From NCBI RefSeq assembly GCF_004053875.1, contig NZ_SBIP01000002.1, forward strand, positions 930,001-994,000: a stretch of DNA of 64,000 bases, given 5' to 3'. This stretch comes from Neorhizobium lilium. Lineage in GTDB: Bacteria; Pseudomonadota; Alphaproteobacteria; Rhizobiales; Rhizobiaceae. The notes under the pieces were generated by a model. The model searched no databases. It was not told where the DNA came from and was given only the letters and a program-made list of their open reading frames with translations. How positions within the stretch are numbered: the stretch's first letter is position 1; the number at the start of each line of letters is the position of its first letter. A program made the translations under genes and the position numbers. This document shows positions 1 through 8,892 of the stretch, piece after piece.

Positions 1-1102
<1,102 letters not shown>

Positions 1103-1144
1103 TATGGCAGTCGGTGACGCCCGCATAACGACAGGAAAAGCGCC

Positions 1145-1390
1145 ATGAACACCCCCTGGACCCAGCCGGTCGTCCTATCGCTCGGTGAACCGCCTGAGGA
1201 AACGATCATCGAAACCACCCAAGGGGCGGCCTGGGCCATGATCGAGGACTGGCCGATCGAGGATGGAACCGCGCTCGACCGAGCCTTGGCGATCTGCGCG
1301 GCGGTCGATGCCGGAAAGCGCAAGCCCGAAGAGGCAAGACAGGCTTTTATTGAAGCGGCACTGGAAGCCGGCATCCTCGTCAGAAGCTGA
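1145..1390 (+). CDS. DUF982 family small protein
   Basis: This 81-residue protein has the DUF982 pattern common in Rhizobiales: an N-terminal strand region, a central A-x-x-x-x-x-x-W-P element (AMIEDWPIEDG), then a helix with AxxxCxAVDAGK and a C-terminal AFIEAALEAGIL helix. Members are short, cytoplasmic, often multicopy, and have no established function. It starts at an ATG 43 bases after the ABC exporter stop, preceded by the purine-rich AGGAAAAGCGCC. It could be cotranscribed with the exporter. Only the family assignment is supported. Confidence 0.85.
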   Translation: MNTPWTQPVVLSLGEPPEETIIETTQGAAWAMIEDWPIEDGTALDRALAICAAVDAGKRKPEEARQAFIEAALEAGILVRS

Positions 1391-1397
1391 CGCCTGC

Positions 1398-1529
1398 TTA
1401 TTCTATAGTCTTGAAGGTCCACTTCACCACGTAATCGCCGTTGCGTTTCCGCTTCGCCTTCATCTTGAGCGTGACGGGTCCGCCCAGCGCCGCCTCGGCT
1501 TCCTCGAAGCTGCGGCGGGCTTCGGCCAT
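1398..1529 (-). CDS. small hypothetical protein downstream of the OmpA/MotB-like gene
   Basis: A 43-residue frame starts at an ATG two bases after the stop of the OmpA/MotB-like gene on the same strand. The product is very basic in the middle (KMKAKRKRNGDYVVKW) with an acidic N-terminal helix. It would be translationally coupled to its neighbour, and its ribosome-binding site is weak. I do not recognise the family. The tight spacing and protein-like composition are the only evidence, so it may be chance. Confidence 0.4.
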   Translation of the reverse strand: MAEARRSFEEAEAALGGPVTLKMKAKRKRNGDYVVKWTFKTIE

Positions 1530-1531
1530 CG

Positions 1532-2563
1532 TCAGCGCTCGGTCAGCTTGAGCTCGATGCGGCGGTTCTGGTTGCGGGCGTCGGGGGTATCGCCGGGCGC
1601 GATCGGCTGGAATTCGCCAAAGCCAGCGGCCACCAGCCGGTTGGCCGGTACGCCCTTGGAAATCAGATACTTGACCACGGAAGTGGCGCGCGCCGACGAA
1701 AGCTCCCAATTGTCGCGATAGCGTCCGTTGCCCGACAAGGGCGAATTGTCCGTATGGCCGTCCACGCGCAGCACCCAGTTGATCTCGGCGGGAATTTCCT
1801 TGGCAAGGTCGAGGAGCGCCGCAGCAAGCTTGTCCATCTCCACATGGCCGGCGTCGTCCAGTTCATTGCCGCCGACGGGGAAGAGCACTTCGGACTGGAA
1901 CACGAAGCGGTCGCCAACGATGCGGATATTTTCGCGGTCGGACAGGATTTCACGCAGCCGTCCGAAGAAGTCGGACCGGTAGCGGTTCAGCTCCTGTACG
2001 CGCTGGGCAAGCGCGACGTTCAGGCGGCGTCCAAGATCGGCAATCTGGGTCTGCGAAGCCTGATCCTTGGACTCGGAAGCCTGCAGCGCCTGCTCGACAG
2101 CGGCGATCTGGGCGCGCAAGGCGGCAATCTGCTGGTTCAGCAGCTCGATCTGGCTCATGGCCCGCGTGCTGACCTGCTTTTCCTGGCTGAGCTGGTTCGT
2201 CAGGTCACCCACGCGCGCATTGGCAGCGTCGCTGCTGCCGCTTCCCTGGCTCAGCAACTGTTGCAAGCGCGAGCGGTCGCTTTCCGCACTGGCGAGCGAG
2301 GATTGCAGGTTTGCGAGCTGGTCCTCCATATCCTGATTGCTGCCCTTTTCCAGGGCAAGCAGTTCGGTCAGTTCCGCAATCTGGCTGTTCAGCCGGTTCA
2401 GCACCTCGTCGCGACCGGTAATCTCCCGGCTCAGCAGGAACTGCGCCAGCACGAACACCGTGAGCAGGAACATGATGGCCATCAGCAGCGTGGATAGCGC
2501 ATCCACGAAGCCGGGCCAGAAGTCGACGCTCCGGTCGCGGCGTCGGTTGCGAGCAAGCCCCAT
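1532..2563 (-). CDS. OmpA/MotB-like peptidoglycan-binding membrane protein
   Basis: 343 residues. Near the N-terminus is one transmembrane helix (about 22-45) preceded by DFWPGFVDALSTL. Asp21 just before the helix resembles the proton-binding aspartate of MotB/ExbD-type stators. A long alanine/glutamine-rich coiled coil follows (about 50-195), then an OmpA-like domain with the GHTDN motif, a NWELSSARA helix and a terminal NRRIEL. That domain binds peptidoglycan in the periplasm. It lies three bases downstream of the MotA/ExbB-like gene, so the two probably form an ion-driven channel anchored in the wall. No flagellar genes are nearby, so a flagellar role is unlikely. Confidence 0.85.
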   Translation of the reverse strand: MGLARNRRRDRSVDFWPGFVDALSTLLMAIMFLLTVFVLAQFLLSREITGRDEVLNRLNSQIAELTELLALEKGSNQDMEDQLANLQSSLASAESDRSRLQQLLSQGSGSSDAANARVGDLTNQLSQEKQVSTRAMSQIELLNQQIAALRAQIAAVEQALQASESKDQASQTQIADLGRRLNVALAQRVQELNRYRSDFFGRLREILSDRENIRIVGDRFVFQSEVLFPVGGNELDDAGHVEMDKLAAALLDLAKEIPAEINWVLRVDGHTDNSPLSGNGRYRDNWELSSARATSVVKYLISKGVPANRLVAAGFGEFQPIAPGDTPDARNQNRRIELKLTER

Positions 2564-2566
2564 GGC

Positions 2567-3610
2567 CTATTTGCTCCCGATCTTGTCGGAGAGTCGGTCC
2601 AGCGTTCGGCGCATGGCCTTCGATTCTTCCTGCTGCGCCTCAATCCAGTCGCGCAGCATCTGCTGTTCGTTGCGCATGTTCTTGACCAGTCCCTGAATAC
2701 CCTCGGCAAGGTTCGCCATGGCGGCCAGCGACTTCTCATTCTGTCCGCCATCGGAGGTTTTTGCCTGAGCGGCCGTCAGCTTGCGCAGTTCCGTCGCCAG
2801 CGCCTTCAGCTCCCGCGACGAATCGCCGGCAGGGCCCTCGCCCAAGGGAAGCTCCGAACCGACATCGGTCAGGGAGGAGAGCCAGTTTTCGAGCTCCGTA
2901 TAGAACCGGTTCTGGGCGCGCCCCGCCTGCAGGTCGAGAAAGCCCAGGATGAGCGAGCCGGACAGGCCAAGCAGCGAGGACGAAAACGCCGTACCCATGC
3001 CGGCCAGCGGCTGGGCCAAGCCGCTCTTGATCGCGGCAAGCACGTCGTTGGAGCCCCCTGAACCAGGGTCGAGCGCACTGATGACATCGCTGATCGAGCC
3101 GATCGTCCCAATCAGGCCCCAGAACGTGCCGAGCAGACCGAGAAAGACCAGAAGGCCGATGAGATAGCGAGATGTGTCGCGCGTTTCGTCGAGGCGGGTG
3201 CCGACGGAGTCGAGGATGGAACGGAAGGCCGTCGTGGACAGCACCACCTTGCGGCGGGTGCCGAGCAGCGTCCGCAAAGGCGCCAGCAGGCGAGGCTCAC
3301 GACCGACCTTGTCGGCACTGCCTGCGGCGCGGAAGGAATTGAACCAGCGCGCTTCCGACATCAGGCTGAGCACCTGAACGAAAACCAGGACGATGCCGAT
3401 CAGGAGTACGCCGAGAATGAAACCGTTGAGGCCGGGATTGGTCTGAAAGGCGTGGGCAGCCTGGCGATACAGGATGGCAGCCACAAAACCGACGATGATC
3501 AGGAAGATAATTATCGTCCAGAGAAAGGAAACGGGGTTGGAAAGCTTGTGCGAATAACCGCCGCGGTTCGTTTCGGACTCGTCCAGATCGTCCACCGTCG
3601 CATTCGCCAT
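2567..3610 (-). CDS. MotA/TolQ/ExbB-like proton channel protein
   Basis: 347 residues. There are two N-terminal transmembrane helices (about 28-48 and 64-84), a cytoplasmic stretch, then two further helices around residues 150-230 containing FLGLLGTFWGLIGTIG and GMGTAFSSSLLGLSGS. These are typical of the MotA/TolQ/ExbB stator fold. The C-terminal 90 residues are a hydrophilic helix extending into the cytoplasm. The gene is the first of a two-gene unit with the OmpA/MotB-like gene. Annotation pipelines often call such proteins flagellar motor MotA, but the neighbourhood does not support that. An inverted repeat immediately upstream could mask its ribosome-binding site. Confidence 0.83.
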   Translation of the reverse strand: MANATVDDLDESETNRGGYSHKLSNPVSFLWTIIIFLIIVGFVAAILYRQAAHAFQTNPGLNGFILGVLLIGIVLVFVQVLSLMSEARWFNSFRAAGSADKVGREPRLLAPLRTLLGTRRKVVLSTTAFRSILDSVGTRLDETRDTSRYLIGLLVFLGLLGTFWGLIGTIGSISDVISALDPGSGGSNDVLAAIKSGLAQPLAGMGTAFSSSLLGLSGSLILGFLDLQAGRAQNRFYTELENWLSSLTDVGSELPLGEGPAGDSSRELKALATELRKLTAAQAKTSDGGQNEKSLAAMANLAEGIQGLVKNMRNEQQMLRDWIEAQQEESKAMRRTLDRLSDKIGSK

Positions 3611-3618
3611 ATTACGCC

Positions 3619-3646
3619 TAGCCTCCGTGCTTCGCGCCGGAGGCTA
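3619..3646 (-). promoter_or_regulatory. 5' leader hairpin overlapping the Shine-Dalgarno of the MotA/ExbB-like gene
   Basis: A perfect 9-bp inverted repeat (TAGCCTCCG and CGGAGGCTA, 10-base loop) sits 8 bases upstream of the ATG at 3610. On the minus strand the 3' arm carries GGAGG, the only strong ribosome-binding site, paired with CCTCC in the 5' arm. There is no T-run, so it is not an intrinsic terminator. It may control translation; that role is inference. Confidence 0.5.
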
Positions 3647-3830
3647 GTGGAAAATTGCGACGAATTGAAGTGTCGGGACAACGCAAAACTTCAGTAATGA
3701 ACACAAGGATTTGCGCTGTTACGTGAAGAGCGCAGATGCCGCGCCGGATTGATGACACGAACGTCTGCAACCGGACTTCGTCGCCTGCCGGTGCCCTCAG
3801 GCACGAGCAACATGCCACGCCTCCCCGCTC

Positions 3831-4637
3831 TCAGCGTAGCGGGCCGCACTTCGTCTCGTCATCCACATGCAATGCAAACCCCGAAGCGCGCTCACCACCG
3901 AGCCCCGGGCGCAGCTCCATGCCTGGGATGAGGTAGTCGCCGCCGTTCTGTTGCCGGTAGGCGATAGGCGGCGTCACCTCGATCTGCTGCATGCGGACGC
4001 GCAAGGCAGCGGCCAGCGAGGCAAAGCCCTCCTCATCGACTTTATCGACCCGATAGGCGACGAAAGGAGGCAGTACGCTGAATCCGGGATAATAGAGGAT
4101 GCCGTGGTTGATCGGGAACAGCAGGTCATCGATCGGCCCGTTGATTCCGCGCGCGGAATAATGGCTTTCCCAGCCGCCCGCAGTGACGATCAGCATGGCC
4201 CGCTTACCGGCAAAAACTCCTTCGCCAAACCTGTCGCCCCAGCGGCGGGCACTGTGTTCGCCCACGCCATAGGCAAAGCCGTAGGCGTAGACGCGATCCA
4301 CCCATCCCTTGAGGATCGCCGGCATACTGTACCACCAGAGGGGAAACTGCAGGATCACGGTGTCTGCCCACAGCAGCTTCTCATGCTCGTTCTTGACGTC
4401 GTCGGTCAACGATCCTGCTTCAAAGGCAACGCCCGAGGCATCCGCCACCCGCAGGCGATCATCTGCGGCAAGATGCGGAAAATCGGCCTTGCTAACCTCC
4501 GATATCCATTTCTGCTGGTAGAGGTCGGAAACCTGAACCGTGTGACCGAGACGTTCCAGTTCGGACACCGCCACGTCGCGCAGCGACGCATTGAGCGACC
4601 GTGGTTCCGGATGGGCAAAGACGATCAGGACATTCAT
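3831..4637 (-). CDS. NAD(P)H:quinone oxidoreductase, flavodoxin-like fold
   Basis: 268 residues from the ATG at 4637, which follows GGAGAG at good spacing. An upstream in-frame start would add 10 unrelated residues. The N-terminus MNVLIVFAHPEPRSLN is the flavin phosphate-binding loop of the NQO1/MdaB/YwrO family. The middle carries the conserved FPLWWYSMPAILKGWVDRV segment and TAGGWESHYS. These enzymes reduce quinones or other electrophiles with two electrons, using FAD or FMN. The divergent LysR gene 88 bases away is the likely regulator. The C-terminal 40 residues (after about 228) extend beyond the usual family core. Confidence 0.88.
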   Translation of the reverse strand: MNVLIVFAHPEPRSLNASLRDVAVSELERLGHTVQVSDLYQQKWISEVSKADFPHLAADDRLRVADASGVAFEAGSLTDDVKNEHEKLLWADTVILQFPLWWYSMPAILKGWVDRVYAYGFAYGVGEHSARRWGDRFGEGVFAGKRAMLIVTAGGWESHYSARGINGPIDDLLFPINHGILYYPGFSVLPPFVAYRVDKVDEEGFASLAAALRVRMQQIEVTPPIAYRQQNGGDYLIPGMELRPGLGGERASGFALHVDDETKCGPLR

Positions 4638-4676
4638 GTGGCTCTCCATCGTGTTGGTGAACCTCAAATAGACTTG

Positions 4677-4691
4677 CTGCAGCTCATGCAG
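4677..4691. promoter_or_regulatory. candidate LysR operator between quinone reductase and its regulator
   Basis: Inverted repeat CTGCA-N5-TGCAG in the 88-base divergent gap, followed by a further GCATGC. Its position and T/A-flanked dyad fit a LysR-type binding site. No direct proof. Confidence 0.35.
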
Positions 4692-4725
4692 TAGGCATGC
4701 AGGTCAGATAGGATTGTGCCAAAAA

Positions 4726-5643
4726 ATGGATAAATCGAATATCACGCTCGAACGGATGAGGATCTTCGTCCGGATTGCCGAACGCGCCAACCTTTCGGCC
4801 GTCGCGCGAGAATTCGGCATCGGCCAATCCACCGTTTCCCGGCAGTTGCGCGAGCTCGAAGAGGCGCTCGGAGTGCCGCTTTTGAGCCGCACGACACGGC
4901 GGCTTAACCTGACGCCCGAAGGGAGCGCCTACTATGCGCAATGCCTCCAGATCCTCCGGCTCGTGGACAAGGCCGGGGATGAGGCTCGCACCGTCAGTGG
5001 TGCACCAGCCGGCATGATCCGGATTTCATGCACAGGTGCTTTTGGCATCCTCAAGGTCAGCCGCCTGCTGTTCGAGTTTCAGGACCTTTATCCCGAAATC
5101 CATATCGATCTGAGCCTTTCGGACGAGCGCATCGATCTGGTGCAGGAAGGCGTTGATCTCTCCATCCGGCTCGGGCCACTCGCCGACAGTTCGCTCAAGC
5201 TGAGACTCCTGGGTGCAAGCCGGCGGCTGTTGGTCGCGTCGGCGGATTATCTCGATCGCAATGGAAGGCCGGCCGCCCCCGATGATCTCAGGCAACACCA
5301 GGGCATCCGCATGGCGAATATCGCAGGTAGCGACATGCTGGTTCTTCGCGATGGCAAGACAAAACAGCACATCGTGCCGTTCGGTGGGAGATTGATGGTG
5401 GACCATGGGCTGGCGGCCAGGGAAGCGGTTCTTGCCGGGCGCGGAATTGCGCCGGCCCATCATTGGCTGGTCGATGATTTACTGCAGTCTGGAGAGGTTG
5501 AACCGGTATTGCCGGATTACGGGCTGGACCCGGTTCCGCTCAGCATGCTGATCGTGCCCGAACGCGCCGGTATTGCGCGCGTGAGGCTGCTGGCGGATTT
5601 CCTGGCCGAACGGATCCGGGCCATTCTCGGCCCAACTGCCTGA
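4726..5643 (+). CDS. LysR-family transcriptional regulator
   Basis: 305 residues from the ATG at 4726. An N-terminal winged helix-turn-helix (residues about 8-66) contains LSAVAREFGIGQSTVSRQLRELEE and the closing LNLTPEG. A periplasmic-binding-like effector domain with VDLSIRLGPL fills the rest, as in the CrgA/AaeR-like group. It is divergent from the quinone reductase gene, the classical layout in which a LysR protein controls its neighbour and itself. The effector is unknown. No clear Shine-Dalgarno precedes either possible start (TTG 4714 or ATG 4726). Confidence 0.9.
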   Translation: MDKSNITLERMRIFVRIAERANLSAVAREFGIGQSTVSRQLRELEEALGVPLLSRTTRRLNLTPEGSAYYAQCLQILRLVDKAGDEARTVSGAPAGMIRISCTGAFGILKVSRLLFEFQDLYPEIHIDLSLSDERIDLVQEGVDLSIRLGPLADSSLKLRLLGASRRLLVASADYLDRNGRPAAPDDLRQHQGIRMANIAGSDMLVLRDGKTKQHIVPFGGRLMVDHGLAAREAVLAGRGIAPAHHWLVDDLLQSGEVEPVLPDYGLDPVPLSMLIVPERAGIARVRLLADFLAERIRAILGPTA

Positions 5644-5663
5644 ACCTGGCTGATCTTGGAATC

Positions 5664-6464
5664 TCAGCGGGTGGGAACAGGCCGGTTGGCCACGTCCACC
5701 AGCGCCTTGTGGATGAGTTCGTTGCCGGCGACCACATCGCCGCTGCCGAAGATATCCGTCGTGCCCTTCATGTCGCTGACGAAGCCGCCGGCCTCGCGGA
5801 TCAGGATCAGGCCGGCCGCGACATCCCAGGGCGACAATCCGCTCTCCCAGAACCCGTCCAGCCGGCCGGCCGCGACATAGGCGAGGTCGAGCGCGGCGGC
5901 GCCGAATCGGCGAATCCCTGCCACTTCGCCCATGACATGGCGCAGTTCGACAAGGTATTTGCCGTGATTGCCGCGGCCGAGATGCGGTACGCCGGAGCCG
6001 ATCACGCAATCGGACAGCACCCGGCGCGCCGCGACGCGAATGCGGCGATCGTTCATGAAGGCGCCGCCGCCCTTTTCCGCCGTGAACAATTCGTCGGTTG
6101 CCGGATTGAAGATGACGCCGGCGACCACTTCGCCATTGCGCTCCAGGGCTATCGAGACGGCGAACTGCGGAATCCCGTGCAGGAAGTTGGTGGTGCCGTC
6201 CAGCGGATCGACGATCCAGCGATGCGCGCCATCCGTGCCTTTTTCTTCTGCGCTCTCTTCACCCATGAAGCCATAGGTGGGGCGAGCCTTCATCAGCTCG
6301 TCGTGGACGATCTTTTCCGCCTTGAAGTCGGCCTGGGATACGAAATCCCCCGGTCCCTTGACCGAAACCTGCAGGTTCTGGACCTCGCCGAAATCGCGGC
6401 TGAGAGACTTTCCTGCCTTCAAGGCAGCTTGAACCATGACGTTGAGAAGGGCGGAGCGTGCCAT
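5664..6464 (-). CDS. suhB: inositol monophosphatase family protein
   Basis: 266 residues from the ATG at 6464. The frame is open further upstream but the family starts at MARSALLNVM. The metal-binding and catalytic signatures are complete: GEES (residues 68-71), DPLDGTTNF (86-94) and SPWDVAAG near 212. The enzyme hydrolyses myo-inositol phosphates with Mg2+. In proteobacteria SuhB also acts in transcription antitermination of ribosomal RNA operons. A second, HisN-like member of the superfamily lies at 59980-60756. The gene converges with the LysR gene upstream of it, leaving only 20 bases. Confidence 0.92.
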   Translation of the reverse strand: MARSALLNVMVQAALKAGKSLSRDFGEVQNLQVSVKGPGDFVSQADFKAEKIVHDELMKARPTYGFMGEESAEEKGTDGAHRWIVDPLDGTTNFLHGIPQFAVSIALERNGEVVAGVIFNPATDELFTAEKGGGAFMNDRRIRVAARRVLSDCVIGSGVPHLGRGNHGKYLVELRHVMGEVAGIRRFGAAALDLAYVAAGRLDGFWESGLSPWDVAAGLILIREAGGFVSDMKGTTDIFGSGDVVAGNELIHKALVDVANRPVPTR

Positions 6465-6656
6465 GCGGGAAATCCTTGCGTTGCCCCGAAAAGCGTTCGT
6501 TCGGGACGACGTTCCATGAGCGATGGTATGATTGGCGGGTTCAAGACCACAAAACCGAGAGAAATTCAAGTCGGGCGCGACAGCGTGACACTTGCCAGCA
6601 TCGCCGCCCTTTGCGACAAGCGGCCAAGCACCTGCCCGACCGACCGGAGACGCCCC

Positions 6657-6998
6657 ATGAAGATCGCCCTGCCGCTGATCGTCAGCCTCGGAATGCTGAC
6701 GACCATGATCTGCCTGTCGATCGGCATGGCGACAGCTTTGCCGCCGGGTCACGGCATCGCCCTGCCCTTCGGACTGGGGGGCGCGGACGGCACCGCTTCC
6801 GCAGGCCTGGCCCTTTCCCTTATGCCCGTCACGCTCCTGGTCGCGACGGCACTCTTTGCGCTTGTGCCGAGGATGGCCCCCCGGGTCGCGCTGAAGCCTG
6901 AACGCTACATCATGCTTTGGCTTGCCATCATTCTGGTGTCGGCACTAGGCCATGGCCTGATCATCCGAGGCGCGCTGATGGCCCTTCGAGGAGCTTGA
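6657..6998 (+). CDS. small integral membrane protein, function unknown
   Basis: 113 residues from the ATG at 6657, which follows CGGAGACGCCCC. Three hydrophobic helices are predicted by eye (about 3-25, 50-72 and 85-108), separated by a Gly/Pro-rich loop (LPPGHGIALPFGLGGADG) and a basic loop (RMAPRVALKPER). I do not recognise a family. It is transcribed away from the inositol monophosphatase gene and converges with the Sel1 gene, whose stop is 14 bases beyond. Confidence 0.7.
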   Translation: MKIALPLIVSLGMLTTMICLSIGMATALPPGHGIALPFGLGGADGTASAGLALSLMPVTLLVATALFALVPRMAPRVALKPERYIMLWLAIILVSALGHGLIIRGALMALRGA

Positions 6999-7011
6999 TC
7001 GGGTTCACCCG

Positions 7012-8124
7012 TCAGCTTTGGCGGAACTTGTCGGCAGCCTCGATCGCCTGCTTCTGCTGCTCGTCGTCTATACCGAGATAGAAGTCTTCGAGCTCCGGGT
7101 CCTGCAATCCCGCCCGGCGCGACAGCACATACCACTTGGCGGCTTCCACCGGATTGGGCCTTGTGCCAAGCGCATCGATATAGAGGTGGGAGAGCTTGTT
7201 CTGCGCGACCACATTGCCCCGAAGAGCGGCAGTGCGCATCCATTCGAAGCCCTTGTCGTAATCCTGCGGGCCGGCAATCCCGTTGACCAGCCAGATCCCC
7301 ATATCGAGTTGCGCCGTGTCGAACCCGGCCTTGGCGGCACGCTCCAGCCACATGCGGGCCTGCGCCTTCTTTTCCTGCGGAAGGCTTCTCAATATCCGAT
7401 AAACCTGCGCCACGGCATATTGAGCATCCGCGACGCCCTGCTGGGCAGCCTTTTCATAAAAAGGCATGGCAAGTTCCAGGCCGCGATCGCCTGGATTTTC
7501 CGAGACCAGGATCTGCGCCCAATTGAATTGTGCCGAGGAATTGCCGCCCTCGGCCGCTTTGCGCATATATTCGTCGGCCTTCTTCTTGTCCCTCGGCACG
7601 TCTCTCCCGCTCATCAGCAGCAAAGCGTATTGGAACATGGCAGCCGGATCGCCGCGCTCGGCTGCCTGCTGATACCAGAAAGCAGCCGTCTTCGCGTCGC
7701 GCTTGATGCCTAGCCCTTTGGTCATCATCTCGGCGACTAGCGTCTGGGCCGCCGCATCGCCGGCACTTGCCCTCTGCAACGCCATGTCCAACGCGGTCAC
7801 ATAAAAGCCCCGCTGGTAGGCGCCGTAGGCCTCGTCCACTTGCCCGGTAAACGGCTTTTCCGGCGGCGCCGGAGGCAGTGTGGCCCCCATGCGCTCATAA
7901 AGCCCTACTCCGCCGGAAGGTACGATCCCGTCGGGCTGGTTCTCCTTCGACATGGCGCCCGCATCGGGCTCCACCGGCCGCGTCATGACTTGGCGCGACT
8001 GTGCCGCCTCAGCGGGCTGCTGCGGCGACGCCTGCGCTCCAGCCGCGGTCGGCAGTAGAGTGACCACGCAAAGCGGTCCAATCAGCAGGGCAAAGGTCGG
8101 GAGAAGGTGACGGTTCGATGGCAT
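7012..8124 (-). CDS. Sel1-repeat (TPR-like) secreted protein
   Basis: 370 residues. A signal peptide (about 1-30, ending near AGAQA) and a Pro/Gln-rich linker precede a run of Sel1-like repeats from about residue 100 to the end. Repeat cores such as AAMFQYALLLMSG, SAQFNWAQILV and ADAQYAVAQVYR recur at about 36-residue spacing. Such repeats form a superhelical scaffold for protein interactions. In rhizobia related proteins (ExoR-like, PodJ-like) act in the periplasm, but the specific role here is unknown. It is 9 bases downstream of the ThiE-like gene, so the two are probably cotranscribed. Confidence 0.86.
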   Translation of the reverse strand: MPSNRHLLPTFALLIGPLCVVTLLPTAAGAQASPQQPAEAAQSRQVMTRPVEPDAGAMSKENQPDGIVPSGGVGLYERMGATLPPAPPEKPFTGQVDEAYGAYQRGFYVTALDMALQRASAGDAAAQTLVAEMMTKGLGIKRDAKTAAFWYQQAAERGDPAAMFQYALLLMSGRDVPRDKKKADEYMRKAAEGGNSSAQFNWAQILVSENPGDRGLELAMPFYEKAAQQGVADAQYAVAQVYRILRSLPQEKKAQARMWLERAAKAGFDTAQLDMGIWLVNGIAGPQDYDKGFEWMRTAALRGNVVAQNKLSHLYIDALGTRPNPVEAAKWYVLSRRAGLQDPELEDFYLGIDDEQQKQAIEAADKFRQS

Positions 8125-8133
8125 GAGGCACCA

Positions 8134-8784
8134 TCAAGCCCCAAACCGTGGCGCTTTTTCGTCAAGCAGGCTGTTGATCTCGCGCACGGCGTCCGCCGGC
8201 CCCTGCGGATGTGAAAACACGGCCTCGCGTAGCGCCACGAATTCAGCCCCGGTTTCGGAAACCGGTATGACCGAGGCCCCGTCCGTGCCGCCCATGACGA
8301 CGCAGGGGATCTCCACCATGGACGCCCACCACTCGGCCAGAGCAAGGCTCTTCGGATGAGCCTCGGGCTTGATGTCGCCGTCCAGCTTGCCGAAGAAGAT
8401 ATAGTCCGGCCGCGCTTCGCCGATTTCGAGCGCCCTGTGCCGGTCCGATGCACCGCCCGCGCCGACGATCAGCTTCGGCGTGAACTTTTCCATCGTCTCC
8501 ACCAATTCGGCGACCACCTCAACATGCAGACCGTCGGCCTTGACCCGGCCGGCGATACGGCTGTCGCCCGCGATCATTCCCGCCGCTCCGGCATCCTGAA
8601 TGATCGGCAGCAGCAGTTCGGCGCGCTTCTGGAACACCTGCTCGTCGGAAGCATATTGCGGCACGATCACCGAGGCGACATCGCCACCCGAAAGCGCAGC
8701 TTCGAGCTTTTGCGCCAGCGCCTGAGCGTCATCCTCCTCCGGCACGACCAGCACGAGCCGGCAACGGTCTTCCTGTTTTGTCAT
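8134..8784 (-). CDS. thiamine-phosphate synthase family protein (ThiE-like)
   Basis: 216 residues from the ATG at 8784; an alternative start lies four codons upstream. The sequence follows the ThiE/TenI TIM-barrel: GAAGMIAGDSRIAGRVKADGLHV for strand 4-5, an IVGAGGASDRHRALEIGE segment where ThiE has its His-x-Ser/Asp loop, DYIFFGKLDGD, and PCVVMGGTD. Key pyrophosphate-binding residues differ from housekeeping ThiE. This is the divergent rhizobial branch often annotated as thiamine phosphate synthase without proof. No other thiamine gene or TPP riboswitch is nearby, so a non-thiamine role is possible. Likely cotranscribed with the Sel1 gene. Confidence 0.7.
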   Translation of the reverse strand: MTKQEDRCRLVLVVPEEDDAQALAQKLEAALSGGDVASVIVPQYASDEQVFQKRAELLLPIIQDAGAAGMIAGDSRIAGRVKADGLHVEVVAELVETMEKFTPKLIVGAGGASDRHRALEIGEARPDYIFFGKLDGDIKPEAHPKSLALAEWWASMVEIPCVVMGGTDGASVIPVSETGAEFVALREAVFSHPQGPADAVREINSLLDEKAPRFGA

Positions 8785-8892
8785 GTCTCGTCCCAATCGG
8801 CCGATTCGTGAGGAATCCGCTCTCGTTTTCTATTGTTATTTTCGATAGACCGGAAGGATACGAGGATCAACAGCCCGCAAGATCGAAGTTTC

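Noticed and set aside
1532..3610. MotA/MotB-like pair as a Zorya-type phage-defence module
   Set aside because: Zorya also needs ZorC/ZorD or ZorE effector genes. The flanking genes are a DUF982 protein, a quinone reductase and a LysR regulator; no helicase or nuclease is present.
3618..3818. 66-codon minus-strand frame before the MotA/ExbB-like gene
   Set aside because: Cys/Arg-rich composition, overlaps the leader hairpin, no ribosome-binding site.
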